A stretch of DNA of 33,355 bases, from positions 1 to 33,355 of the forward strand of contig CALFIE010000034.1 in the NCBI GenBank assembly GCA_937876095.1, in the 5' to 3' direction. Positions 8,514-15,870 of this stretch are shown piece by piece. Numbering within the stretch: the first letter of the stretch is position 1; each line of letters opens with the position of its first letter. Source of the stretch: an uncultured Flavobacteriales bacterium. GTDB lineage: Bacteria; Bacteroidota; Bacteroidia; Flavobacteriales; Weeksellaceae. The position numbers were made by a program, and so were the translations under genes. The notes beneath the pieces were generated by a model. The model saw nothing but the letters and a program-made list of their open reading frames with translations. It was not told the origin of the DNA and searched no databases.

Positions 8514-8969
8514 TTATTTTACTTCGTTAATATTAATTACTTTTGGCTGTTGAGCTTCATGTTTATGTTCTGTACCTTCATATAAATAAAGATTTTTGAA
8601 CAATTGAGATCCAAGTCTGTTTTTTGGCAACATTCCTTTTACAGATTTTTCCAAAACTTTTAATGAATCTTTTTTCTGAAGTTCGAGTGCAGTCATCGAC
8701 TTTTGTCCACCAGGATAACCAGTGTGCCAAATGTAAGTCTTATCAGTCCATTTACTTCCCGAAAGAGTAATCTTCCCAGCATTCAAAACGATTACATTAT
8801 CTCCACAATCAACGTGTGGTGTATAATTCGTTTTGTGCTTACCTCTCAAAATCTGTGCAACCTTGCTGGCAATTCTACCAAGAGGCTGTCCTTCAGCGTC
8901 TACCACAACCCATTCTTTATTAGCGGTAGCTTTGTTAGCTGAAACGGTTTTGTAACTTAATGTATTCAC
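8514..8969 (-). CDS. rplM: 50S ribosomal protein L13
   Basis: 151 residues, normal length. Signatures are W-V-V-V-D-A-E-G-Q-P-L-G-R-I-A-S, L-R-G-K-H-K-T-N-Y-T-P-H-V-D-C-G-D, and V-K-G-M-L-P-K-N-R-L-G in the C-terminal half. L13 is an early 23S rRNA binder during 50S assembly. It is first in the rplM-rpsI-rpsB operon. An exact TAnnTTTG promoter box (minus strand, 9016-9023) lies 46 bases upstream, giving a leader of about 40 bases with a short CCC-T5-GGG hairpin that may or may not be regulatory. Confidence 0.97.
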   Translation of the reverse strand: MNTLSYKTVSANKATANKEWVVVDAEGQPLGRIASKVAQILRGKHKTNYTPHVDCGDNVIVLNAGKITLSGSKWTDKTYIWHTGYPGGQKSMTALELQKKDSLKVLEKSVKGMLPKNRLGSQLFKNLYLYEGTEHKHEAQQPKVININEVK

Positions 8970-9002
8970 AATTTATTGTTTACGATTAAACATAATTTTC
9001 CC

Positions 9003-9013
9003 CAAAAAGGGTG
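9003..9013 (-). promoter_or_regulatory. Small hairpin in the rplM leader
   Basis: On the minus strand CCC-TTTTT-GGG forms a 3-bp GC stem directly after the predicted transcription start of rplM. It is too small to call a regulator. It is noted because ribosomal-protein leaders upstream of rplM have been reported in Bacteroidia (from memory). Confidence 0.2.
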
Positions 9014-9015
9014 CG

Positions 9016-9023
9016 CAAAGGTA
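9016..9023 (-). promoter_or_regulatory. TAnnTTTG -7 box of the rplM-rpsI-rpsB operon
   Basis: On the minus strand TACCTTTG matches the consensus. Transcription would start about 5-7 bases further, leaving a ~40-base leader before the rplM ATG. A TTTTG lies about 27 bases upstream, a little far for a -33 element. Confidence 0.6.
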
Positions 9024-9285
9024 AGGTTTTTTTTTGGATTGAAAAAATAACAAAACAAATAATATAAAAAAATGTAAACCAAATTTTTGGAATCAAAATA
9101 AGAACCAAATTTAATTGCAATTCTAAAAAATCAATTTACATGGAAAACATCCATAAAAAAAACATTTTCATCAATAAATTAAAGAATTTTCTGAAAAATT
9201 AAAAATAATATATCATAAAAACATGTTTGGCACAATAATTGAATATAAGTATTTACACTAAAAACACATTCATATAAATATCATT
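9024..9285. other. AT-rich intergenic stretch, nothing recognised
   Basis: The gap between rplM and the small membrane-protein gene is 343 bases. Apart from the rplM promoter at one end and the hairpin at 9286-9313 at the other, I see only A/T-rich DNA with no open frame of note, no tRNA and no strong hairpin. Confidence 0.6.
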
Positions 9286-9313
9286 AAGGGAGTCTCTTTT
9301 TATAGGCTCCTTT
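9286..9313 (-). terminator. Hairpin after the small membrane-protein gene
   Basis: AAGGGAGTCT (9286-9295) pairs over 10 positions, two of them G-U, with AGGCTCCTTT (9304-9313). The stem reaches the last base of the minus-strand stop codon. The T-run is better on the plus strand than on the minus, so termination of the minus-strand gene is plausible but not strong. Confidence 0.5.
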
Positions 9314-9645
9314 TATTTTCTTAATGATTTTGAATTTCTAAAACTCGCAATTACATAATACGCGACAAAAACCATCGAAAATTTTAAAATTGATGGAATG
9401 GCAAGTTCTAAGCCAAAAGCCAAACTCCCTATCAACACCAATAAACCCATTGCTAATAAAGAAATTCCTAATTTTTTAAACAAGGAAATAGCACCACTAT
9501 CGAGATAATAAGCCATTCCCCATGCTAAACCAAAAGCAAATGCATAATACAAATCCAAATAAATATATGGTGAATTGTACAGTAAATATTGAAGTGCAAA
9601 ACTAAATCCAGTTCCGGCAATGGTATATAAAATGGCTTTTTTCAT
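9313..9645 (-). CDS. Small integral membrane protein of unknown function
   Basis: 110 residues, with about four hydrophobic segments: near residues 4-22, 32-48, 58-80 and 84-103. There is a short positively charged N-terminus (M-K-K) and a basic tail (R-N-S-K-S-L-R-K). No motif or family is recognised. It has its own TAnnTTTG box (9659-9666) and a hairpin after its stop codon, so it is probably a single-gene unit in the inner membrane, divergent from icmF with about 100 bases between the two starts. Confidence 0.6.
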   Translation of the reverse strand: MKKAILYTIAGTGFSFALQYLLYNSPYIYLDLYYAFAFGLAWGMAYYLDSGAISLFKKLGISLLAMGLLVLIGSLAFGLELAIPSILKFSMVFVAYYVIASFRNSKSLRK

Positions 9646-9658
9646 ATAAAAATTTTTA

Positions 9659-9666
9659 CAAAATTA
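9659..9666 (-). promoter_or_regulatory. TAnnTTTG -7 box of the small membrane-protein gene
   Basis: On the minus strand TAATTTTG matches the consensus and ends 13 bases before the ATG at 9645. Confidence 0.5.
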
Positions 9667-9720
9667 CGGTTTTCATTTAAAGTCCCATAAAAACCATTTT
9701 TCAAATTTCCTACATTTACG

Positions 9721-9728
9721 TATCTTTG
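9721..9728 (+). promoter_or_regulatory. TAnnTTTG -7 box of icmF
   Basis: TATCTTTG matches the consensus and lies 20 bases before the icmF ATG. It is divergent from the box at 9659-9666, and the two cores are about 55 bases apart. Confidence 0.6.
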
Positions 9729-9748
9729 AGACCTCTTGAAATCGATTT

Positions 9749-12700
9749 ATGGAAACTCAAAAATATTCTCCAAAAAACAAAATTAGAATTGTAACCGCCG
9801 CTTCTTTGTTCGATGGGCACGATGCCGCCATCAATATTATGCGTCGCGTAATACAAGGAACGGGTGTAGAAGTCATTCATCTCGGTCACGATAAATCTGC
9901 TGAAGAAGTGGTAAATTGTGCAATTCAGGAAGATGCAAACGCAATCGCACTTACCTCTTATCAAGGTGGTCATAATGAATATTTCAAGTATATTTATGAT
10001 TTATTGAGAGAGAAAAACTCACCCCAAATCAAAATTTTTGGCGGAGGTGGTGGTGTAATTCTACCCGAAGAAATCAAAGATTTAATGGAGTATGGAATTA
10101 ATAGAATTTATTCACCAGATGATGGTCGCGAAATGGGTTTACAAGGAATGATTGATGATTTGGTGTCTCAATCTGATTTTGCAACGGGAGAAAATATTCA
10201 AGTTTCAGATATTGAAAAAATAAAATTTGAAGATTCTAAATCCATTGCCGAAGTGATTTCAGCAGTAGAAAATTTCTCTGATGAAAAACCTGAATTGGTT
10301 TCGGCTTTGCAAGAAAAATCAAAAAATTCCCAAATCCCAATTATCGGAATCACCGGAACAGGTGGTGCAGGAAAATCTTCGCTTACCGATGAGTTGGTTC
10401 GTAGATTTATACGAGCAAACCCCAACAAAAAAATTGCCATTATTTCGGTAGATCCAAGCAAAAAGAAAACAGGAGGTGCGCTTTTAGGAGATAGAATCAG
10501 GATGAATTCCATTAATGACAATCGAGTTTATATGCGATCTATGGCGACTCGAGAGAACAATGTTTCGGTTTCTCCGTATATTCATTCTGCACTTCAAGTT
10601 TTGAAATTGGCAGGTCCAGATATTATTATTTTAGAAACTTCAGGAATTGGACAATCAGGTTCTGAAATCACCGAAATTGCAGACATTTCGATGTATGTAA
10701 TGACGCCAGAATACGGTGCTTCTACGCAATTAGAAAAAATTGATATGTTGGATTATGCAGATCTTATCGCCTTAAACAAATCCGACAAACGTGGTGCGCT
10801 TGATGCAATACAAGCCGTGAGAAAGCAGTACCAAAGAAACCATCAATTATGGGAGCAACCTTTGGATGATATGCCCGTTTTTTCTACCAAAGCAAGCCAA
10901 TTCAACGATTGGGGAACTACGGAACTGTACAATGTTTTAATTAAAAAAGTCAACAATAAATTTGAAAATTTAGTACTTAACGAATATGTAGAACAAAACC
11001 ATCAAGAAGAAACCACGATTATTCCTCCAAAAAGAGTGCGCTATTTATCAGAAATTGTGGAAAATAACAAAAATTATGATGATGATGTGAAAAAACAAGC
11101 ACTCATCGCCAAAAAAATGTATTTGATTGATGGTGCAAAAGTCTTAATCACTGATGACGAAAATACTTCTGAAAAATTAGAAAAAGTTTATCTGAAAACC
11201 AAAAAAGAACTTTCAGAAGAAAATGTCTTGTTTCTGAATGGATGGCATCACTTCAAAGAAGAAATGAACAAAGATACCTATTCTTACTTCGTTCGTGGTA
11301 AAGAAATAAAAGTGGAAACCAAGTCTGAAAGTCTTTCCGGACTGAAAATTCCAAAAATTGCTTTGCCGAAATTTCAAGATTGGGGAGACCTCATCCAATG
11401 GAAAGGTCAGGAAAACGTTCCCGGTCAGTTTCCATTTACAGCAGGGATTTATCCGTTCAAAAGGACAGGTGAAGATCCTACAAGAATGTTTGCAGGAGAA
11501 GGTGGTCCTGAAAGAACCAACCGAAGATTTCACTATGTGTCCGAAGATATGGATGCAAAAAGGCTTTCTACGGCTTTCGATTCCGTGACTTTATACGGAC
11601 AAGATCCTGCTTTTCCACCAGATATTTTCGGAAAAATTGGTAACGCGGGAGTTTCCATCGCGACTTTAGACGATGCCAAAAAATTGTATTCAGGTTTCGA
11701 TTTGGTGAATGCAATGACTTCAGTTTCTATGACGATTAATGGACCTGCTCCAATGTTGTTGGCGTTTTTTATGAATGCAGCCATCGATCAAAATTGTGAA
11801 AAATTCATCGCTGAAAATGGTTTGGAACATAAAATTGAAGAAATTCTACAAAAAAAATACGACGATAAAGGTTTGCAAAGACCAATCTATCACGGAAATC
11901 TTCCGAAATCGAACAATGGACTTGGCTTGAAATTACTCGGAATTACCGGTGATGAAATTTTGGAACCCGAAATTTATAATAAAATAAAAGCAGAAACCAT
12001 TTCCACCGTTCGTGGAACGGTTCAAGCAGATATTTTAAAAGAAGATCAAGCACAAAATACCTGTATTTTTTCCACGGAATTTGCGTTGAGATTGATGGGA
12101 GATGTTCAGGAATATTTCATTAAAGAAAAAGTGAGAAATTTTTATTCGGTGTCTATTTCCGGCTATCACATTGCAGAAGCAGGAGCCAATCCGATTTCGC
12201 AATTGGCGTTCACTTTGGCAAATGGTTTCACGTATGTGGAATATTATTTGAGTAGAGGAATGAAAATTGATGATTTCGCACCGAATTTATCTTTCTTTTT
12301 CTCAAACGGAATCGATCCGGAATATGCAGTAATTGGTAGAGTTGCCCGCAGAATTTGGGCAAAAGCAATGAAGTTGAAATACCACGGAAACGAGCGTAGC
12401 CAAATGTTGAAATACCACATACAAACTTCGGGGCGATCACTTCACGCACAAGAAATTGATTTCAACGATATCAGAACTACATTGCAAGCATTGTACGCAA
12501 TTTACGATAATTGCAACTCGCTTCACACCAATGCTTATGATGAGGCGATTACAACACCAACCGAAGAATCTGTGCGAAGAGCAATGGCGATACAACTCAT
12601 CATTAATAAAGAACTCGGTTTGGCGAAAAACGAAAATCCTTTGCAAGGTTCTTTCATTATTGAAGAATTGACGGATTTGGTAGAAGAAGCGGTGTATGCA

Positions 12701-13111
12701 GAATTTGACCGAATTACTGAACGAGGCGGAGTTTTGGGCGCGATGGAAACGATGTATCAACGTTCCAAAATTCAGGAAGAAAGTATGCATTACGAATGGC
12801 TGAAACACACTGGCGAATATCCAATTATCGGCGTAAATACGTTCCTTGGGAAAGATGGTTCGCCAACTGTTCGACCAGGAGAAGTGATCCGTTCTACCGA
12901 AGAAGAAAAGCAGTTGCAGATTAAAAATTTAGAGAATTTCCAGAAATCTCACGAAGATAAATCCGCCGAAATTTTGAAACAATTACAACTTTCAGCCATT
13001 AATCAGGAAAATCTATTTGAAATTATGATGGAAGCGGGAAAATATTGCAGTATCGGACAAATTACCAATGCGCTTTTTGAAGTGGGTGGTAAGTATAGGA
13101 GGAATATGTAG
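9749..13111 (+). CDS. icmF: Fused isobutyryl-CoA mutase (IcmF), B12-dependent
   Basis: 1120 residues in the IcmF domain order: B12-binding, G-protein, linker, acyl-CoA mutase. The B12 site is D22-G-H24, with His24 as expected lower ligand to cobalt. The GTPase Walker A is G-T-G-G-A-G-K-S with Lys209, followed by D-P-S-K-K-K-T-G-G. The mutase part shows P-G-Q-F-P-F-T-A-G-I-Y-P near 555, A-G-E-G-G-P-E-R-T-N-R-R-F, and S-I-S-G-Y-H with His807 as the catalytic histidine. At the position of Arg207 in methylmalonyl-CoA mutase there is Gln769 (L-K-E-D-Q-A-Q-N-T), which is the choice made by isobutyryl-CoA mutases. The enzyme should interconvert isobutyryl-CoA and n-butyryl-CoA, with its own GTPase domain gating cofactor loading. 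No other B12 gene is adjacent; meaB lies 19 kb downstream. Confidence 0.93.
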   Translation: METQKYSPKNKIRIVTAASLFDGHDAAINIMRRVIQGTGVEVIHLGHDKSAEEVVNCAIQEDANAIALTSYQGGHNEYFKYIYDLLREKNSPQIKIFGGGGGVILPEEIKDLMEYGINRIYSPDDGREMGLQGMIDDLVSQSDFATGENIQVSDIEKIKFEDSKSIAEVISAVENFSDEKPELVSALQEKSKNSQIPIIGITGTGGAGKSSLTDELVRRFIRANPNKKIAIISVDPSKKKTGGALLGDRIRMNSINDNRVYMRSMATRENNVSVSPYIHSALQVLKLAGPDIIILETSGIGQSGSEITEIADISMYVMTPEYGASTQLEKIDMLDYADLIALNKSDKRGALDAIQAVRKQYQRNHQLWEQPLDDMPVFSTKASQFNDWGTTELYNVLIKKVNNKFENLVLNEYVEQNHQEETTIIPPKRVRYLSEIVENNKNYDDDVKKQALIAKKMYLIDGAKVLITDDENTSEKLEKVYLKTKKELSEENVLFLNGWHHFKEEMNKDTYSYFVRGKEIKVETKSESLSGLKIPKIALPKFQDWGDLIQWKGQENVPGQFPFTAGIYPFKRTGEDPTRMFAGEGGPERTNRRFHYVSEDMDAKRLSTAFDSVTLYGQDPAFPPDIFGKIGNAGVSIATLDDAKKLYSGFDLVNAMTSVSMTINGPAPMLLAFFMNAAIDQNCEKFIAENGLEHKIEEILQKKYDDKGLQRPIYHGNLPKSNNGLGLKLLGITGDEILEPEIYNKIKAETISTVRGTVQADILKEDQAQNTCIFSTEFALRLMGDVQEYFIKEKVRNFYSVSISGYHIAEAGANPISQLAFTLANGFTYVEYYLSRGMKIDDFAPNLSFFFSNGIDPEYAVIGRVARRIWAKAMKLKYHGNERSQMLKYHIQTSGRSLHAQEIDFNDIRTTLQALYAIYDNCNSLHTNAYDEAITTPTEESVRRAMAIQLIINKELGLAKNENPLQGSFIIEELTDLVEEAVYAEFDRITERGGVLGAMETMYQRSKIQEESMHYEWLKHTGEYPIIGVNTFLGKDGSPTVRPGEVIRSTEEEKQLQIKNLENFQKSHEDKSAEILKQLQLSAINQENLFEIMMEAGKYCSIGQITNALFEVGGKYRRNM

Positions 13112-13176
13112 AAGAAAAATTATTGAAAATGTGTCTAAAATCACTTTAAAATTATTTATCATTTTAGCAAAAAAAA

Positions 13177-13184
13177 TATATTTG
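13177..13184 (+). promoter_or_regulatory. TAnnTTTG -7 box of the 13200 lipoprotein gene
   Basis: TATATTTG matches the consensus and ends 15 bases before the ATG at 13200. It supports that ATG over the longer reading frame that begins inside icmF. Confidence 0.55.
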
Positions 13185-13199
13185 TTTAAAATTTATTAT

Positions 13200-13862
13200 A
13201 TGAAAAAAATACTATTTTTACTGATCGTTTTATTATTGACAACTAGTTGTATAACCAAAGTTCCTTTATCGTCAGATTATTGGAATAAGCCCTCAAAAGT
13301 GGGGTTACTTGTAAAAGTGGGGCCACCTATGAAATATAAAGAAGGCGCACAAGGTTTATTAGATATGGCAGTAACTTCTGGGGATAAATACAAAGAAGCA
13401 TTAGATCTTATTGGTCGAAAAATTCATCCTAAAGAAGAAATGGTGACTTTATATACAAATATTCTAAAATCTAAAGGAAAAGAACCTGTTTTAATAAATG
13501 AAGACTTTGATCCTAAAACTGCAATAAAATTTAAAGGAGAAAAAGTAAATGGAAAAGAATATGCTACATATGATTTTAGTAATTATAAAGCAAAATATGG
13601 GATAGATGAACTTCTATTTGTAAATTTGGATTTTGGATTTATGATTTCATATTATGGGATGATAGAAACTGGAAAAACTGCTTATTCTGGTATAACAACA
13701 CAAATAATTGATTTGAATGATCAACATTTGATTTTGTCTAATCCAAATACAAAACAAGAAATTCTGAAGAGATGGAAAGACAATAATTATGAAGCTTCAA
13801 TCAATGGAGTAAGAACAGTGCTCGATAAAATAAAAGAAGATGAATCAAACATTTTAAAATAA
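13200..13862 (+). CDS. Lipoprotein of unknown function
   Basis: 220 residues from the ATG at 13200. The frame stays open upstream to 13068 inside icmF, but only this ATG gives a proper lipoprotein signal (M-K-K-I-L-F...L-T-T-S-C, lipidated Cys17), and a promoter box precedes it. The mature part has K-V-G-L-L-V-K-V-G-P-P-M near residue 34, a helical K-E-A-L-D-L-I-G-R-K segment, and a C-terminal T-T-Q-I-I-D-L-N-D-Q-H-L followed by a charged helix. It matches no family I know; a periplasmic or outer-membrane role is likely. A very strong terminator begins 4 bases after its stop codon, separating it from the Cys-rich peptide and sigma genes. Confidence 0.7.
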   Translation: MKKILFLLIVLLLTTSCITKVPLSSDYWNKPSKVGLLVKVGPPMKYKEGAQGLLDMAVTSGDKYKEALDLIGRKIHPKEEMVTLYTNILKSKGKEPVLINEDFDPKTAIKFKGEKVNGKEYATYDFSNYKAKYGIDELLFVNLDFGFMISYYGMIETGKTAYSGITTQIIDLNDQHLILSNPNTKQEILKRWKDNNYEASINGVRTVLDKIKEDESNILK

Positions 13863-13865
13863 ACT

Positions 13866-13897
13866 AAAATCTTCCAAATATTTTGGAAGATTTTTTT
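13866..13897 (+). terminator. Strong rho-independent terminator
   Basis: A perfect 13-bp stem (13866-13878 with 13882-13894) has a 3-base TAT loop and is followed by a T-run to 13897. It ends the lipoprotein transcript and insulates the downstream Cys-rich peptide/sigma pair. Confidence 0.93.
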
Positions 13898-13903
13898 ATT
13901 CTC

Positions 13904-13931
13904 TGCATCTTTTCGTACCTTTCTTCGTCTA
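13904..13931 (+). promoter_or_regulatory. Candidate ECF-type promoter for the Cys-rich peptide and sigma genes
   Basis: TGCATC (13904-13909), a 16-base spacer and CGTCTA (13926-13931) resemble the general ECF promoter pattern TGAAAC-N16-CGTC(TA); four of six bases match at -35. This would fit self-activation by the sigma factor. An alternative is a one-mismatch TAnnTTTG box, TACCTTTC, at 13916-13923. Neither is proven. Confidence 0.35.
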
Positions 13932-13959
13932 TTGTATGAAACATTAAATTTTATACAAT
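13931..13959 (+). promoter_or_regulatory. Inverted repeat spanning leader and start codon of the Cys-rich peptide
   Basis: ATTGTAT (13931-13937) and its exact complement ATACAAT (13953-13959) are separated by 15 bases. The right arm takes in the first two bases of the ATG at 13958. It could be a repressor site near the transcription start or a weak RNA hairpin that hides the start codon. Confidence 0.4.
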
Positions 13960-14071
13960 GAAAAATTCTAAAAACGATTGCACGTGCAACTGTGAAAATT
14001 GCCAACAAGGAAATTGCCAAAACTGCACCTGCGAAAATTGTACTTGTAAAAACTGTGATTGTAAAAAATGA
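13958..14071 (+). CDS. 37-residue metallothionein-like Cys-rich peptide
   Basis: The product is 37 residues with 11 cysteines (8, 10, 12, 15, 20, 23, 25, 28, 30, 33, 35), no aromatic residue, and six N-C pairs. Residues 22-36 are three tandem pentapeptides, N-C-T-C-E, N-C-T-C-K and N-C-D-C-K. The CxC and CxxC spacing is that of metal-thiolate peptides such as metallothioneins, though it matches no family I can name. Evidence that it is a real gene: it lies between a strong terminator and the sigma gene; its TGA overlaps the sigma ATG as ATGA, which couples translation; and the cysteines use a mix of TGC (6) and TGT (5) although the protein repeat is nearly exact. No signal peptide, so it is probably cytosolic. 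Metal storage, or sensing for the sigma factor, is inference. Confidence 0.75.
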   Translation: MKNSKNDCTCNCENCQQGNCQNCTCENCTCKNCDCKK

Positions 14072-14616
14072 CCACTAAAGAAATTTGGAAATCATATCAT
14101 TATGATTTGCTAAAATTTATCATCAGCAAAGTGAAAGATTCATCTGTTGCTGATGATATTTTGCAAGAAACTTTCATAAAAATCCACACCAAACTCCCTA
14201 CTCTACAAGATTCCTCCAAAATAAAACCTTGGGTTTTTTCTATTGCAAGAAATTCTGTTTTAGATTTTTTCAGAATTTCAAAAAATAATATCTCTTTTGA
14301 AGATTTTGAGGAAATTGAAAAGGAGGAAGAAGAAAATTTAACAGACCATTCTGCACATGATTGTCTGCGAGGTATCTTAATCAATCTTTCTAAAAAATAC
14401 AGACAACCTTTATTTCTTTACGATATAAAAGGAATGAAACAGTCTGAAATTGCAACTCAACTTCATCTTACATTACCTACGGTAAAATCTCAAATTCGGC
14501 GTGCCAGAAAACAAATCGCACAAGGTTTTATGGATTGCTGTGGTTTTGTGATGAACGAAAACGGACAACTCATTGGTGAAATAAAACCAAAAGACGAATG
14601 TAAGATTTGTAAATAG
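14068..14616 (+). CDS. sigZ: ECF RNA polymerase sigma factor, SigZ-like, with Cys-bearing C-terminus
   Basis: 182 residues. Region 2 covers about 8-75 (D-D-I-L-Q-E-T-F-I-K-I-H, then K-P-W-V-F-S-I-A-R-N-S-V-L-D-F-F). An acidic linker spans 78-98, with His94, His97 and Cys99. Region 4 covers about 103-152 (L-S-K-K-Y-R-Q-P-L-F-L-Y-D-I-K-G-M-K-Q-S-E-I-A, then T-V-K-S-Q-I-R-R-A-R). The last ~26 residues extend past region 4 and hold Cys157-Cys158 and Cys178-x-x-Cys181, a likely metal- or thiol-responsive tail; similar tails occur on Bacteroidetes SigZ-type factors (from memory). The start overlaps the Cys-rich peptide stop by 4 bases. No anti-sigma gene is next to it. The assignment to SigZ rests on overall pattern; the ECF family itself is certain. 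Confidence 0.85.
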   Translation: MTTKEIWKSYHYDLLKFIISKVKDSSVADDILQETFIKIHTKLPTLQDSSKIKPWVFSIARNSVLDFFRISKNNISFEDFEEIEKEEEENLTDHSAHDCLRGILINLSKKYRQPLFLYDIKGMKQSEIATQLHLTLPTVKSQIRRARKQIAQGFMDCCGFVMNENGQLIGEIKPKDECKICK

Positions 14617-14729
14617 TATAATTCTGTTCTTTAAGGAGATGTATTATTTTCCTAATAAAAGTTAAAAATATTATTTATAGCATAACGTATCGGAAACATC
14701 ATTATCTTTACGACCTAAAAATTTTAAAG

Positions 14730-15788
14730 ATGAAATTCGACGAAAACCAAATCATAGAAGACCTAAAAAACTGGAAAGAGGTGGTAAAAAAGTATTCCAC
14801 TCCCGAAACCAAAATAGCAAGAAAAGAAGTCCTGAAAACCATTTTACCCTTCGTTTTATTGTTTATAGCAGCTGCAATTGTGTATGAATTTACTTTTTGG
14901 GGAACTTTGGGAATTTGTATAGTTGCAGGATTATTTTTGACTAGAGTGTTTATTATTCAGCACGATTGTGGACATCAAGCTTTTTTCCCAGACCGAAAAA
15001 AAAATGACAGAACTGGCTTTATCACGAGTTTTTTAACTTGTATTCCTTATACTTATTGGGCGAGAAGTCACAATCATCACCATTCTTTTCAAGGGCAATT
15101 AGACACCAGAACTATTGGTGATGTTACGCTTCTCACGGTAAGAGAATATCAGGAACTTTCAAATTTTGCAAAACTGAAATATAGAATTTACAGGAGTGTT
15201 CCTGTAATGTTTATTTTGGGACCAATTTATTATATTTTTCTGCATAATAGAATTCCATTTATCAATTTCAAAGGATGGAGCAAAGAGCGAAAAGCACTCA
15301 TGAGAACCAATTTGTATTTGGTGATTTTCTTTTTGATTTTGGGTGTTGTTTTAAGTATCCCAAGTTTTGATTTGGCAGAAGGTTTCAAAAAATTAGCAGC
15401 TATTTACATCCCGATTTTGCTCACTTTTGTTTTTACGGCAATTTGGTTTTTCTATATGCAACATCAGCACAATCCCAATTACAAAGCGTGGAAAAAAGAT
15501 TGGCAGTTTGTTTTGGCGGCAATTCGTGGGAGTTCTTATTATAAATTACCCAAAATTTTGAACTTTTTCACCGGAAATATTGGTTATCACCACATTCATC
15601 ATTTAGCACCGAGAATTCCTTTTTACAAATTAGAAAAATGTTCCAAAGAAAACCCAATTTTGCAGAAACATGTTTCTACCATCACTTTTGGTTCAAGCTT
15701 AAAATATGCGTTCTACACACTTTGGGACGAAGATAATTACCGAATGATTACCTTTCGACAATTGAAAAAAATTCCTGTAGAAGTATAG
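14730..15788 (+). CDS. Membrane fatty acid desaturase (acyl-lipid type)
   Basis: 352 residues with the three histidine boxes of the membrane di-iron desaturases: H78-D-C-G-H82, H114-N-H-H-H118 and H287-H-x-x-H-H291, the order and spacing of plant- and cyanobacteria-type acyl-lipid (delta-12-like) desaturases. Hydrophobic segments lie near residues 37-55, 58-75, 155-172, 193-212 and 225-243. It should insert a double bond into membrane lipid acyl chains; the position cannot be told from sequence alone. A near-consensus box, TATCTTTA, lies about 20 bases before the ATG, so it is probably transcribed apart from the sigma gene 113 bases upstream. A link to that sigma factor is possible but unsupported. 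Confidence 0.88.
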   Translation: MKFDENQIIEDLKNWKEVVKKYSTPETKIARKEVLKTILPFVLLFIAAAIVYEFTFWGTLGICIVAGLFLTRVFIIQHDCGHQAFFPDRKKNDRTGFITSFLTCIPYTYWARSHNHHHSFQGQLDTRTIGDVTLLTVREYQELSNFAKLKYRIYRSVPVMFILGPIYYIFLHNRIPFINFKGWSKERKALMRTNLYLVIFFLILGVVLSIPSFDLAEGFKKLAAIYIPILLTFVFTAIWFFYMQHQHNPNYKAWKKDWQFVLAAIRGSSYYKLPKILNFFTGNIGYHHIHHLAPRIPFYKLEKCSKENPILQKHVSTITFGSSLKYAFYTLWDEDNYRMITFRQLKKIPVEV

Positions 15789-15870
15789 AATTTAAAATAA
15801 TAGTTACAAAAAAATTCGTAAAACTTACCTTTAATAATTTTCAAATTTTTATTATTGTAAAAAATATCAA

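Noticed and set aside
9646..9748. Cobalamin riboswitch upstream of icmF
   Set aside because: The promoter lies 20 bases before the ATG; there is no space and no B12-box-like sequence.
13068..13199. Upstream extension of the lipoprotein frame into icmF
   Set aside because: It would put 44 unrelated residues before a perfect lipoprotein signal; a promoter box precedes the ATG at 13200.
14640..14667. An eight-codon frame after AAGGAG between sigZ and the desaturase gene
   Set aside because: The AAGGAG touches the ATG with no spacing and the product is too short to judge; there is no repeat or conservation to support it.
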